Below are positions 29,418 to 39,689 of a stretch of 45,930 bases of DNA, piece by piece. This DNA comes from Actinomycetota bacterium (lineage in GTDB: Bacteria > Actinomycetota > Actinomycetes > Nanopelagicales > Nanopelagicaceae), in NCBI GenBank assembly GCA_026392765.1, contig JAPLBL010000028.1, positions 1 to 45,930 of the forward strand. Direction: 5' to 3'. Position numbers and translations under genes: made by a program. The first letter of the stretch is position 1. Each line of letters begins with the position of its first letter. The notes beneath the pieces were generated by a model. The model did no database searches, was not told the origin of the DNA, and saw nothing but the letters and a program-made list of their open reading frames with translations.

Positions 29418-31058
29418 TTACTTCTTCACCGCCGGTGGGACGTGCTTAGTAATTGCTTCTGCTGCTTCAGAATCAAGGGCATCGGCTGCTGCTTCATTGA
29501 GAGCAGGAGCCACAGATGACTTGAACTGCTTCTTAAAGTCAGCAACTGCTGCTTCCATCTTTGCCACAGTGTCATCTTCAAGGACCTTGGTCTCTGAGAT
29601 TACTGTGAAGATTTCTTTGCGTTCACGGCCGATGAAGTCCAGAAGCTCTGATTCAAAGCGACGGATATCAGCAACTGCAACATCATCAAGATTGCCTGTT
29701 GTGCCGGCCCAGATTGAAACAATCTGACGCTCAAGTGAATATGGTGAGTACTGACCCTGCTTAAGAAGTTCAACCATGCGCGCACCGCGCTCAAGCTGAG
29801 CCTTTGATGCAGCATCAAGATCTGAACCGAAAGCTGCAAATGCTTCAAGCTCACGGAACTGTGCAAGGTCAAGACGCAGACGACCTGCGATCTTCTTCAT
29901 CGCCTTAGTCTGAGCTGAGCCACCCACGCGAGAGACAGAGATACCTACGTTAATCGCTGGGCGAACGCCTGCGTTAAAGAGATCTGTTTCAAGGAAGCAC
30001 TGTCCGTCAGTAATAGAAATTACGTTGGTAGGAATAAAGGCAGAGACGTCATTTCCCTTAGTTTCAATGATTGGCAAACCAGTCATTGAACCGCCACCCA
30101 ATTCATCAGAGAGCTTTGCGCAACGCTCGAGAAGACGTGAGTGTAAGTAGAAAACATCTCCTGGGTAGGCTTCGCGACCTGGTGGACGACGAAGAAGAAG
30201 TGAGACTGAACGATATGCCTCAGCTTGCTTAGAAAGATCATCAAAGACAATAAGAACGTGCTCGCCGTTATACATCCAGTGCTGACCAATTGCAGAACCG
30301 GTATATGGAGCAAGATACTTAAAGCCTGCTGGGTCTGATGCAGGGGACGCAACGATTGTTGTGTACTCCATTGCGCCTGCTTCTTCGAGTGATCCTCTTA
30401 CAGATGCAATCGTTGAACCCTTCTGACCAATAGCAACATAGATGCACTTAACCTGCTTCTTCTTATCGCCTGTGAGCCAGTTTTCGCGCTGGTTAATAAT
30501 GGTGTCGATTGCAACTGCAGTCTTACCTGTCTGACGGTCACCAATAATCAACTGGCGCTGTCCACGACCGATTGCTGTCATCGCATCGATTGCCTTAATA
30601 CCTGTGGCCATTGGCTCCTTCACAGGTTGGCGCTGCACTACTGATGGTGCCTGAAGTTCAAGAGCACGACGTGCATCAGGCTTAATTTCGCCTTTGCCAT
30701 CGATAGGACGACCAAGTGGGTCAACAACGCGACCGAGGAAGCCATCACCAACAGGAACAGAGAGAACTTCACCTGTGCGTCGCACAGATGTTCCTTCTTC
30801 AATGCCTGCGTAATCGCCCAAGATAACAACACCGATTTCGCGCACGTCGAGGTTGAGTGCGAGTCCTAGTGTTCCGTTCTCGAACTGAAGTAGTTCATTA
30901 GCCATTGTTGAAGGAAGTCCTTCAACGCGAGCGATTCCATCGCCTGCCTGGCTAACTGTTCCGACTTCATCACGAGCCGCGGTGCCTGGATCGTATGACT
31001 TAACGAAGTTCGCTAAGGCATCCCGAATTTCATTCGGTTGGATCTTGAGCTCTGCCAT
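29418..31058 (-). CDS. atpA: F0F1 ATP synthase alpha subunit
   Basis: '[20 protein letters not shown]', '[23 protein letters not shown]'. Confidence 0.98.
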   Translation of the reverse strand: MAELKIQPNEIRDALANFVKSYDPGTAARDEVGTVSQAGDGIARVEGLPSTMANELLQFENGTLGLALNLDVREIGVVILGDYAGIEEGTSVRRTGEVLSVPVGDGFLGRVVDPLGRPIDGKGEIKPDARRALELQAPSVVQRQPVKEPMATGIKAIDAMTAIGRGQRQLIIGDRQTGKTAVAIDTIINQRENWLTGDKKKQVKCIYVAIGQKGSTIASVRGSLEEAGAMEYTTIVASPASDPAGFKYLAPYTGSAIGQHWMYNGEHVLIVFDDLSKQAEAYRSVSLLLRRPPGREAYPGDVFYLHSRLLERCAKLSDELGGGSMTGLPIIETKGNDVSAFIPTNVISITDGQCFLETDLFNAGVRPAINVGISVSRVGGSAQTKAMKKIAGRLRLDLAQFRELEAFAAFGSDLDAASKAQLERGARMVELLKQGQYSPYSLERQIVSIWAGTTGNLDDVAVADIRRFESELLDFIGRERKEIFTVISETKVLEDDTVAKMEAAVADFKKQFKSSVAPALNEAAADALDSEAAEAITKHVPPAVKK

Positions 31059-31069
31059 GAGTTTCCCCT

Positions 31070-31903
31070 TTATTTGTTTCCAGCTAGTGCGCGTCCGGCG
31101 CTAGCAAGTCGATTTGAAACGCTTCCATCTACTAACTCATCTGCAAACTTGACCGATACTCCACCAAGAATCGATGGTTCGATCTCGATATTGACGCGGA
31201 TTGGTTGCCCAACCTGCTTCTCAATCGCTGTTGCAAGACGTGATTTCTGAGCATCTGTAATGACAGATGCAACGCGGACAACCGCGATAAGACGATTACG
31301 GCGATTTGCTAGACCAAAGAGATAGTCAGCAAATGCTGCTTCAATACTACGTCCACGAAGGCTTGTTACAAGAGCGACTGCAAGTCTCACAGTTGATGCT
31401 GATGCCTTCTTGGAAAGTACTTCAGTAATAAGTGCGGCCTTGGCTTCAGGTGTTCCAGTACCTACGAGAGCCTTGCGCAATTCAAAGTTATCGACAACGA
31501 GCTGTGATGTTTCAAAGAGTTCATCTTCTATGCGATCCAGTTCATTATTGATATTAGCTGCAGATGCTTCAGCCTCAATCGCTAGCTGCTCGAGCACATG
31601 CACTAGGTCTCCTGCAGCTGACCAACGAAGAGTTGATACCGCTGTGAGTATTTCTAGGGCAGTGGAAGCAAGTGACTTTGCGAAGAGATCCTTCACGAGT
31701 ACGCCCTTTGAGGCAACATCACGGGAAGGATCTGCAAAGGCGCGGCGGATTGAGGTGTTCTTTGAGAGAACATCAGCTGCAAAGAAGAGTTGAGATGAGA
31801 GCTCAGATGCGTTAGCCGCTGTTGCGCCCTTGACGGCAGCATCGAGCTTGCCGCGTGCAATCACAAGTGATTGACGGCTGCTTCCTCCGAGATGGATTCT
31901 CAT
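31070..31903 (-). CDS. atpH: F0F1 ATP synthase delta subunit
   Basis: OSCP/delta C-terminus '[33 protein letters not shown]'. Confidence 0.95.
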   Translation of the reverse strand: MRIHLGGSSRQSLVIARGKLDAAVKGATAANASELSSQLFFAADVLSKNTSIRRAFADPSRDVASKGVLVKDLFAKSLASTALEILTAVSTLRWSAAGDLVHVLEQLAIEAEASAANINNELDRIEDELFETSQLVVDNFELRKALVGTGTPEAKAALITEVLSKKASASTVRLAVALVTSLRGRSIEAAFADYLFGLANRRNRLIAVVRVASVITDAQKSRLATAIEKQVGQPIRVNIEIEPSILGGVSVKFADELVDGSVSNRLASAGRALAGNK

Positions 31904-31922
31904 TCTCTTCTTTCTCTACCTA

Positions 31923-32456
31923 CTACTTGGACTTTTCGAGATCTTCGATGAAGCGTTCCACGATCCGTGATTGACGGGCCTGGTCATCAAGTGCTTCTCC
32001 GACAATCTTTGATGCGAGTTCAACTGCAAGTGCACCGACTTCATTACGAAGAGATGTAATTGCCTGCTGACGCTCTGCCTCAATAGATGCATGAGCTGCC
32101 GCTGTGATGCGTGCTGCTTCATCTTGAGCCTTTGTGCGAAGCTCTTCTAGAATTGCTGCGCCTTGAACGCGCGCTTCTTCACGAAGCTTTGATGCTTCAC
32201 CTTGTGCTGATGAAAGTTGCTCGTTGTACTGGACAAGTGCGCGCTGTGCTTCGAGCTGCGCCTTCTCAGCACGTTCGATGCCACCTTCAATTGCTTCGGC
32301 GCGGTCTGTGAAAGCTTTTTCAAACTTTGGCACAACTGCTTTACGAAGAACGAGAAATAGCAGGGTGAAGGCAATCGCACCGACAACTAATTCAGCGGTA
32401 TGCGGAATTAGTGGGTTGAGTGGTTCTTCCCCGCTAAGGAAATTAAATGAGCGCAT
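31923..32456 (-). CDS. atpF: F0F1 ATP synthase subunit b
   Basis: Single TM plus long Glu/Ala/Arg coiled coil; operon position. Confidence 0.95.
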   Translation of the reverse strand: MRSFNFLSGEEPLNPLIPHTAELVVGAIAFTLLFLVLRKAVVPKFEKAFTDRAEAIEGGIERAEKAQLEAQRALVQYNEQLSSAQGEASKLREEARVQGAAILEELRTKAQDEAARITAAAHASIEAERQQAITSLRNEVGALAVELASKIVGEALDDQARQSRIVERFIEDLEKSK

Positions 32457-32482
32457 TGTTTACCCTAATTAATCTTTATTGA

Positions 32483-32686
32483 TTAGAGGACGAATGCGAG
32501 AACGAGACCGAAGAGTGCAAGTGCTTCAGCGAGCGCGAATCCAAGGAACGCGATTGGCTGGAGAACGCTGCGTGCTTCTGGCTGACGAGCTACGCCGTTG
32601 ATATAAGCAGCGAAGATCATTCCTGTTGCAATTGCTGGACCAATTGCTGATAGGCCAAAACCGACCAGGTTGAGTGTGCCTGTCAT
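32483..32686 (-). CDS. atpE: F0F1 ATP synthase subunit c
   Basis: '[48 protein letters not shown]'. Confidence 0.98.
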   Translation of the reverse strand: MTGTLNLVGFGLSAIGPAIATGMIFAAYINGVARQPEARSVLQPIAFLGFALAEALALFGLVLAFVL

Positions 32687-32714
32687 TTTTTCTTACCTTT
32701 CGTTAGTTTCTTAC

Positions 32715-33512
32715 TTAGTGCTCGTCGGCAAGGGCGCCGGCGATGTATAGAGCTGTGAGCAGGGTGAAGATGTATGCCTGTAGGCATTGCACCATAAATT
32801 CGAAGAATGTAAGGGCAATACCAAATGCAAATGAGAATGGGCTAAATAGCTTCATGATCAGATGTGAATCATGCATCATGTAGTCACCACCCATAATGAA
32901 GACGAGCAACAACAAGTGGCCCGCGAACATATTTGCAAAGAGACGAAGTGAGAGCGTCAATGGACGCACGAGGAAGAATGTGGCAATTTCAATAGGTGTC
33001 AGCAAGATGTAGACAGGCTTTGGAACACCTGGCATAAATGCAATCTCTTTGAGGTATTTGAAAAGTCCATGCTTTTGAATTCCCACATAGTGAAAGACAC
33101 CGAATGAGAAGATTGCAAGCACGTATGGGAATGCAACGTGTGACATTGCAGGGAACTGCAAGAACGGAACAATTCCAAAGAGGTTATTGGTGAGAACAAA
33201 GGTAAAGAGCGTGAAGAGGTATGGCACAAAGCGCATGAATTCATGGCCGATAACATCGCGAGCAAGATCATTACGGACAAAGCCGTAGATACTTTCTCCA
33301 GCGAATTGCAGCTTTGAAGGCACAACGGCTGCCTTGCGTGAGGAGAGAATAAAGAAGACTGAAACGAGAATTACTGAGAGAAATACGAGAAGAACAGGCT
33401 TTGTGAGCCATGCAATCGACTCAGTAATGGGAGGAAGGTTGAAGTCGTTTGTACTAGGTGGGACGAATCCATCACCTTCTGCGTGTAATTTAACAAACGC
33501 GCGCACACACAC
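32715..33512 (-). CDS. atpB: F0F1 ATP synthase subunit a
   Basis: 'PLTLSLRLFANMFAGHLLL'; AAGGAG upstream of a GTG start. Confidence 0.96.
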   Translation of the reverse strand: MCVRAFVKLHAEGDGFVPPSTNDFNLPPITESIAWLTKPVLLVFLSVILVSVFFILSSRKAAVVPSKLQFAGESIYGFVRNDLARDVIGHEFMRFVPYLFTLFTFVLTNNLFGIVPFLQFPAMSHVAFPYVLAIFSFGVFHYVGIQKHGLFKYLKEIAFMPGVPKPVYILLTPIEIATFFLVRPLTLSLRLFANMFAGHLLLLVFIMGGDYMMHDSHLIMKLFSPFSFAFGIALTFFEFMVQCLQAYIFTLLTALYIAGALADEH

Positions 33513-33653
33513 TCCTTGATACCTAAAAGGGCTTGTAAACCTATTGCTGAGGAAGCGGTAATTCAGGGCAACCTTATGGGCAAACCTGCCCGCCTGTGAA
33601 ATCGAACCTTGAGAGTTTTAGGTGGGTCTAGTCACTTATTTCAAGGCTGGTGG

Positions 33654-33857
33654 CTACTTCCGGCCGAACCGTAACCAGACGAGATAGAGGGCCCCGCCCA
33701 TGCCGACCAAGAGGCCAATGAGGACGAGGTAGGTGGTGCCAAAGAAGTGGTCTGCAGCCCAGCCGATGCCGCCCCAGAAGAGAAGGCCTGAGACGAGATA
33801 TCCAAAGATCGACCAGAGGGCGTTCTCTTCGCGGCGGTTACTTGGTTCGTGGGTCAT
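33654..33857 (-). CDS. AtpZ/AtpI-like small membrane protein
   Basis: 'LVSGLLFWGGIGWAADHFFGTTYLVLIGLLVGMGGALYLVWLRFG' upstream of atpB. Confidence 0.8.
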   Translation of the reverse strand: MTHEPSNRREENALWSIFGYLVSGLLFWGGIGWAADHFFGTTYLVLIGLLVGMGGALYLVWLRFGRK

Positions 33858-34266
33858 GCGGCAATGGTAGATGAGTTTTGAGCTTTAGATAACTAGCGAT
33901 TTCTCCACCCAGCCAGGCAAAGGTGAGCGCGATTGCTGTGACCCCAAAGCTGGTTCGGTCGATGGTGGAGCGCGATGTGTATTTGGTCAGCGCCCACAAG
34001 AAAGCTCCAAGGAGCATGAACTTTGCGAAGTAGGAGAACATCGCAAGTGCCATGGTGCTCATGGGATCGAGGTTACGTGAAATCTTTGAGACGAGGATAT
34101 GAACCAAAAAATAAATCAAGACAACAGCTTGAGCAAGAAAAGCACCGCTTAAACCAGGAAGTCCTTTGGCAAATCCAAATATTCCAATGGCGATGATGCC
34201 GACGATAAATGTGGGAACGAGTGCTCCCTTGAGAAGTTGTTCTTCGTTACTTGGTTGAGTCGACAT
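33838..34266 (-). CDS. ATP-operon-associated membrane protein (AtpI-like position)
   Basis: Four predicted TM segments; start at MSTQPSNEEQLLKG; overlaps the wecA-like stop. Confidence 0.7.
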   Translation of the reverse strand: MSTQPSNEEQLLKGALVPTFIVGIIAIGIFGFAKGLPGLSGAFLAQAVVLIYFLVHILVSKISRNLDPMSTMALAMFSYFAKFMLLGAFLWALTKYTSRSTIDRTSFGVTAIALTFAWLGGEIASYLKLKTHLPLPHDPRTK

Positions 34267-35338
34267 GTGTCGAAACTCCACTCTTTGAGTAATACATAGT
34301 AAATGCAAGCATGGCGCCAGCAACAATCGCTGCAACCCATAGTTGGGCAAAGGCTGAGACCACAACTGGAAATGCGATTGTTGCTGTCCATAAATACATA
34401 ATCAGTGTTGTGCGCAGATGCGTGTTTCCTGCGCGAAGAATTCTGTGGTGCATATGCTCTTTATCTGAGCTAAATGGTGATTGTCCTGCGCGAAGGCGGC
34501 GAAAGATTGCTGAGAAGAGATCAATGAGTGGAATAGCAAGAACTGCAAAGGGAAGCATCAAAGGAAGTAGCGTTGGCCCTAACTTCTCAGCAGAGATTGC
34601 ATTGGGATCAATTTGCCCAGTGAGGGTAACTGCAGAGGCAGCAAGTAATAGCCCTAAGAACATCGATCCTGAGTCGCCCATAAATATCTTTGCTGGGTGG
34701 ACGTTATGAGGCAGAAAACCAATACAGATGCCGATAATTACAGCGGTAATCAGCGATGGAGCACCTGCGCGGCTAAAGCCATAGATAACAGCTAAGAGAT
34801 AGGCGAAGGCAAAAAATGCTGCTCCTGATATCGCAACAATTCCTGCAGCTAAGCCATCTAGACCATCAATAAAGTTCACAGCATTGATGGTCACGAGAAC
34901 AATCATGACTGTGACAAGTTGGCCGATGCTCGGTGGCAATGTGATGACTCCATTAATGGGAAGCCACAGAACTTGGATACCAAAGATGAGCAGGATTCCT
35001 GCAGCAAGTGCCTGTCCTGCCAGTTTGGTGAGCGCATCTAATTCAAAGCGGTCATCGACGAGGCCAATTGCCACAAGAAGAGTTGCAGCTAAGAAGATAC
35101 CGAGTGATTCACGACCAAATGATTTTCCAACAAGGGATAAGTGATTGACCATCGCAAAGGTGAGCGCCATAGCAATCCACATAGCAAGGCCTCCCCAACG
35201 TGGTGTGGGGGTGGTGTGAATATCACGGGTGCGAATCTGCGCGACTGCGCCGACTTTGATTGCCAATGAACGAACAAAAGGTGTGACTACATAACAGAGC
35301 GCTGCCGCCAGCAGAAGTGTGACGAGGTACTCGCGCAT
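34247..35338 (-). CDS. wecA: MraY/WecA family glycosyl-1-phosphate transferase
   Basis: 'TPRWGGLAMWIA', 'NAVNFIDGLDGLAAG', 'PAKIFMGDSGSMFLG'. Confidence 0.92.
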   Translation of the reverse strand: MREYLVTLLLAAALCYVVTPFVRSLAIKVGAVAQIRTRDIHTTPTPRWGGLAMWIAMALTFAMVNHLSLVGKSFGRESLGIFLAATLLVAIGLVDDRFELDALTKLAGQALAAGILLIFGIQVLWLPINGVITLPPSIGQLVTVMIVLVTINAVNFIDGLDGLAAGIVAISGAAFFAFAYLLAVIYGFSRAGAPSLITAVIIGICIGFLPHNVHPAKIFMGDSGSMFLGLLLAASAVTLTGQIDPNAISAEKLGPTLLPLMLPFAVLAIPLIDLFSAIFRRLRAGQSPFSSDKEHMHHRILRAGNTHLRTTLIMYLWTATIAFPVVVSAFAQLWVAAIVAGAMLAFTMYYSKSGVSTHVDSTK

Positions 35339-35354
35339 CTGTTAGATGACTTCT

Positions 35355-36617
35355 TTACGCCTGGTAGATAGGAAAACGTGCAGTAAGTGCATGGACTTCA
35401 GATTTAATCGCAGCATGTGCTGCAGCATCATCGGTCTTAATAGCACGAGCAATCAGAGATGCAATTGTTGCCATTTCTGGTGTGCCCATTCCCTGTGTTG
35501 TTGTTGCAGGAGTTCCCACACGAATACCTGAAGTCACAGAAGGTGCCTCTGGATCGTATGGAATCGAGTTCTTATTGAGAACAATTCCTGCAGCTCCACA
35601 ACGCTCATCTGCCACCTTGCCGTTTACACCTGTGGAGCGAATATCAATGAGCGCTAGGTGAGTTTGAGTGCCACCAGATACTGCGCGCATTCCTTCACCT
35701 TCAAGAGCTGCTGCAAGTGCCTTGGCATTGACGATGACATCCTTTGCATACTGTTGGTATGCAGGTGTTGCGCACTCAGCTAGTGCAATAGCTTTTCCTG
35801 CAACTGCAGACATGATGGGACCGCCCTGCATGCCAGGAAAGACTGCCTTATCAATGGCAGCTGCATGCTCTGCCTTAGACAAGATCATTCCACCGCGTGG
35901 TCCACGCAAAACTTTATGAGTAGTAAATGAGACAACATCTGCATAAGGCACGGGTGAAGGAATTGCCTTACCTGCAACAAGGCCGATGAAGTGAGCAGCA
36001 TCGACCCACATGATGGCGCCAACTTCATCGCAGATTGCGCGCACCTTCTCGAAATCAATCAGTGATGGGTAGGCAGTAGCACCTGAACAAATCATCTTTG
36101 GCTTATTAGCAATAGCAAGATCGCGTAGCTCGTCATAATCAATGAGTTCGTTATCTTGGCGAACACCATAGGAAACAATGTTGAACCACTTACCTGAGAA
36201 GTTGACCTTAGATCCGTGTGTGAGGTGGCCACCGTGTGGAAGTGACATTGCAAGAACGGTATCGCCTGGCTTAGTAAATGCTTGATAGACAGCAACGTTT
36301 GCACTGGCACCTGAGTGGGGCTGAACGTTTGCATGTTCTGCGCCAAAGAGCGCCTTTGCGCGATCTATCGCAATTACTTCTGCCTTATCAACTTCTTCGC
36401 ATCCACCGTAGTAACGCTTACCTGGATAGCCTTCTGCATACTTATTGGAAAGCGATGAACCGAGTGATGCAAGTACCGCGCGTGATGTGAAGTTCTCAGA
36501 TGCAATCAGCTGCAGGTTTGTCTGCTGGCGCTTGAGCTCAGAGAGCAGCACCGCTGCGATATCTGGATCTTGCTTGGAGAGAAGGTTGAAATCAGGGCCA
36601 TAGAAGGTTTCGGACAT
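35355..36617 (-). CDS. glyA: Serine hydroxymethyltransferase
   Basis: 'LIASENFTSRAVLASLGSSLSNKYAEGYPGKRYYGGCEEVD', 'VVSFTTHKVLRGPRGGMIL'. Confidence 0.98.
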   Translation of the reverse strand: MSETFYGPDFNLLSKQDPDIAAVLLSELKRQQTNLQLIASENFTSRAVLASLGSSLSNKYAEGYPGKRYYGGCEEVDKAEVIAIDRAKALFGAEHANVQPHSGASANVAVYQAFTKPGDTVLAMSLPHGGHLTHGSKVNFSGKWFNIVSYGVRQDNELIDYDELRDLAIANKPKMICSGATAYPSLIDFEKVRAICDEVGAIMWVDAAHFIGLVAGKAIPSPVPYADVVSFTTHKVLRGPRGGMILSKAEHAAAIDKAVFPGMQGGPIMSAVAGKAIALAECATPAYQQYAKDVIVNAKALAAALEGEGMRAVSGGTQTHLALIDIRSTGVNGKVADERCGAAGIVLNKNSIPYDPEAPSVTSGIRVGTPATTTQGMGTPEMATIASLIARAIKTDDAAAHAAIKSEVHALTARFPIYQA

Positions 36618-36633
36618 GGCGATAGCCTAATAG

Positions 36634-37275
36634 TTAGGCCCAAGAAATGCGCGGCGCGACCTTTTCCATCTCAGCTACCGAAATAGCGCCTTCACGCACT
36701 ATTCGCACGCCTCCAGCATCGGCTTCGATAATGGTGGAGCGGGGGCCAGATTTCAGGGCGCCGTTATCAAAGACCACAGCCACCTTCCAATCCTTTACTT
36801 GCATGCGATCAATCTTGAGCATCGGTTCTGCACCGGCATTAGAAGCGCTTGCTACAGCAAGTGGACCGGATGCCTTTAGCAGAGCACGAACAAATTTAGA
36901 TTTCGGCACTCGCACATTAAACCAATCCAAATCTTTATCATCACCGAGATCCCAATTAAGGACAGAGCTTGGTCTGAGTGTGACTGATAGAAGTCCGGGC
37001 CAGAATTGATTACAGAGGGCTTGTGTGTCAGGTGAGACGTCGCGAGAGATTCCTTTCACGGTATCCAAGCTATGTGCGAGTACTTGCGCGACTACGCCAG
37101 TCTTATCTCCACGCAATACGTGCATTGCGCGCACAGCAAAAGGTGAGAATGCATCAGCGAGATAGACATAGCCATGTTCAAGGGGTGCAACGATGACAAA
37201 GCCAGCTTGAATTTCTTTAAGAGCGCGAGCAACATGCTTAGCCTGTTCACCCTGCTTGAGGTCGATACGTGGCAT
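36634..37275 (-). CDS. tsaC: L-threonylcarbamoyladenylate synthase (Sua5/YciO/YrdC)
   Basis: YrdC-type sequence 'FWPGLLSVTLRPS', 'VRVPKSKFVRALLKASGPLAVASASNAGAEP'; adjacent to prmC. Confidence 0.9.
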   Translation of the reverse strand: MPRIDLKQGEQAKHVARALKEIQAGFVIVAPLEHGYVYLADAFSPFAVRAMHVLRGDKTGVVAQVLAHSLDTVKGISRDVSPDTQALCNQFWPGLLSVTLRPSSVLNWDLGDDKDLDWFNVRVPKSKFVRALLKASGPLAVASASNAGAEPMLKIDRMQVKDWKVAVVFDNGALKSGPRSTIIEADAGGVRIVREGAISVAEMEKVAPRISWA

Positions 37276-37277
37276 TG

Positions 37278-38132
37278 CTATCTCCTCACTGCTGTCGTAA
37301 ATCGCGGGCGGCCTGACAAATCCTGATGCAGAAGAATATCTGTGAAATCATCGCTGAGTACATCTGCAATTGCAGCACCTTGCTCCTCATGATGCTCAAT
37401 GGCAAGAAAGCCACCCTCTTTAAGCAAGCGAGAAGCTGTTGAGATGAATAGACGTGGAGCCTTCATTCCATCTACTCCCCCGAATAAGGCGATTGCTGGT
37501 TCATGCTCTGCAACATCTCGTGGCAGCTCCTGTGCATCTGGAACATACGGTGGGTTGGCAATCACAACATCGCACTTGATGCCATCAAGGGCAGTTGCAA
37601 CATCGCTTTCAAGAATACGCACCTTCTCATGGATGAAGGAGACATTCTCTTTCAGCCAATGTATTGCTTCAGGACTTTTCTCAACAGCAATCACATGTGT
37701 CTGTGGGGCCTCCGTTGCAATGGCAAGAGCCAGTGCACCAGAGCCTGATCCCAGATCGACAACGCTTACTGCGCCACTTAACTTTTCAATGTGAGTAAGT
37801 GCTGCTTCAACAAGTAGCTCACTCTCAGGACGTGGAACAAGAACGCCAGGTCCGACCTTTAATTCAAGGTGTCGGAAATAAGCAACACCTGTCAGGTATT
37901 GCAGTGGTTCATGGGCGCAGCGGCGATCGAGTAACTTCCAGAAAGTCTCTTCAACAATTGTCATATCGCCGATTGCTGAAAGAGCATTCTCAACCGTTAA
38001 AGGATTATGTAGATCCATCCGAGAGATCCCGAGGGTGTGTGCGAGCAATATCTCTGCCTCTACTTCAGCAAAACCTGCTGTGGCTAATTGCTCTTTTCCG
38101 CCTCGCAAGAATTCTTTAAAGGTCAGTTCCAT
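37278..38132 (-). CDS. prmC: Peptide chain release factor N5-glutamine methyltransferase
   Basis: 'VVDLGSGSGALALAIA', 'CDVVIANPPYVP'. Confidence 0.96.
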   Translation of the reverse strand: MELTFKEFLRGGKEQLATAGFAEVEAEILLAHTLGISRMDLHNPLTVENALSAIGDMTIVEETFWKLLDRRCAHEPLQYLTGVAYFRHLELKVGPGVLVPRPESELLVEAALTHIEKLSGAVSVVDLGSGSGALALAIATEAPQTHVIAVEKSPEAIHWLKENVSFIHEKVRILESDVATALDGIKCDVVIANPPYVPDAQELPRDVAEHEPAIALFGGVDGMKAPRLFISTASRLLKEGGFLAIEHHEEQGAAIADVLSDDFTDILLHQDLSGRPRFTTAVRR

Positions 38133-38141
38133 ATGGGCTAC

Positions 38142-39224
38142 TTAATTCGTTGATGAAAGCTTTGCGGCTCTATCGGCATCGAGAAGCGCCTGAACGACTT
38201 CATCAAGCTCACCATTGAGCACTGCATCTAAGTTATTCGCCTTGTAATTCACGCGGTGATCGCTGAGGCGATTTTCGGGGTAGTTATATGTACGAATGCG
38301 CTCTGAGCGATCGACTGTGCGCACCTGGCTCTTACGCTCTGCCATCGCAACTGCCTCTGCTTTTTCCTGTGCATCAGCAAGAAGACGAGCACGCAAGATA
38401 CGTAGCGCTGATTCTTTATTCTGAAGCTGAGATTTTTCGTTCTGACAGGAGACAACAATGCCGGTGGGAACGTGGGTCAAGCGAACTGCAGAGTCAGTGG
38501 TATTTACTGACTGTCCACCAGGACCTGATGATCGATAGACATCTACGCGCACATCATTCATATTGAGCTCAACATCTACTTCTTCTGCTTCAGGAAGTAC
38601 GAGAACACCGGCTGCTGATGTGTGGATACGGCCTTGGCTCTCAGTTTCTGGAACGCGTTGCACGCGGTGTACTCCGCCTTCAAATTTAAGTCGTGCATAA
38701 GGAGTAGTTCCGGGCTCTGGTGTTCCCTTTGATTTAACCGCCATAGAAATATCTTTATAGCCACCGAGCTCTGATTCAGTCATATCGATGATTTCAATCT
38801 TCCAGCCACGCTTTTCTGCATAGCGCTGATACATGCGCACCAAATCACCTGCAAAGAGTGCTGATTCATCTCCACCAGCTCCAGCTTTAACTTCAATAAT
38901 CACATCGCGATCATCATTGGGATCGCGTGGAAGCAAGAGCTCTTCCAATTTATCTGCAGCAGCTTCAACAATGATTTCCATCGCTGGAATCTCAGAGGCA
39001 AATGATGCATCCTCTAAAGCCATCTCTTTGGCAGCTTCTAAATCATCAGCAGCGCTCTTCCAAGCATTAAACCCTGCAACGACAGGTCCAAGTTGGGCAT
39101 AACGGCGACCAAGCTTGCGGGCATTTCCTTGATCTTCATGGATAGAAGGATCGGCCATCTTTAACTCAAGCTCTTGATATTCACGCACCATTTCATGTGC
39201 TGATGCAAAACGATCGTTAGCCAT
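38142..39224 (-). CDS. prfA: Peptide chain release factor 1
   Basis: '[46 protein letters not shown]' GGQ motif; PAT-like tripeptide region in RF1 context. Confidence 0.97.
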   Translation of the reverse strand: MANDRFASAHEMVREYQELELKMADPSIHEDQGNARKLGRRYAQLGPVVAGFNAWKSAADDLEAAKEMALEDASFASEIPAMEIIVEAAADKLEELLLPRDPNDDRDVIIEVKAGAGGDESALFAGDLVRMYQRYAEKRGWKIEIIDMTESELGGYKDISMAVKSKGTPEPGTTPYARLKFEGGVHRVQRVPETESQGRIHTSAAGVLVLPEAEEVDVELNMNDVRVDVYRSSGPGGQSVNTTDSAVRLTHVPTGIVVSCQNEKSQLQNKESALRILRARLLADAQEKAEAVAMAERKSQVRTVDRSERIRTYNYPENRLSDHRVNYKANNLDAVLNGELDEVVQALLDADRAAKLSSTN

Positions 39225-39271
39225 ATGACTTCATCCCTTCTCACTCGTTGATTAATCCTTCTTTGGAGAAA

Positions 39272-39312
39272 TAAAAAGACCGCGCCGCAACCTTTCGGCT
39301 GCGATGCGGTCT
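39272..39312 (-). terminator. Rho-independent terminator downstream of rpmE
   Basis: Minus strand AGACCGCATCGCAGCCGAAAGGTTGCGGCGCGGTCTTTTTAT stem-loop plus T tract. Confidence 0.8.
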
Positions 39313-39322
39313 CTTTAGAAAG

Positions 39323-39555
39323 CTAGTTAGCTGCTTTTTTACCGAAACGCTCTTCGAACTTAGCGACGCGTCCACCAGTATCAAGGATGCGCTGCTTACC
39401 TGTGTAGAACGGGTGGCAGACTGAGCAAACTTCAACGTAGATGGAACCGCTTGCAACTGTTGAGCGGGTAACAAACTTTTCACCGCAACCACAAGTTACT
39501 TGAGTATCTTTGTACTCTGGGTGGATATGTACTCTGGGTGGATATCTTTCTTCAT
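39323..39555 (-). pseudogene. rpmE: 50S ribosomal protein L31, frameshifted by a 17-bp tandem duplication
   Basis: MKKDIHPEY then shift; the remaining frame reads [80 protein letters not shown] occurs twice at 39512-39545. Confidence 0.85.
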
Positions 39556-39689
39556 ATTCTTCTTTTCCTTTTCTTGAGTCTGGGTCCAGCCGCAGCTGGT
39601 GAACCAGGTCATCGCCATAAGGTGTGGCAATAGGGGTTAATCCTCTCGCAGGCCTTGAATTTCTTCAAATCCGTGCGTGATTGGCAGCC

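Noticed and set aside
32111-32472. Plus-strand ORFs antisense to atpF
   Set aside because: Shadow ORFs within the atp operon without domain evidence.
33513-33653. Possible small RNA or tRNA-like element upstream of atpB (GGGCA-AACC-TGCCC hairpin, 'ATCGAACC')
   Set aside because: Only a 5-bp stem and no cloverleaf; probably just the atpB leader.
39241-39492. 83-aa minus-strand ORF in the track ([12 protein letters not shown]...)
   Set aside because: Out-of-frame reading of rpmE; the L31 sequence is in another frame, disrupted by the 17-bp duplication.
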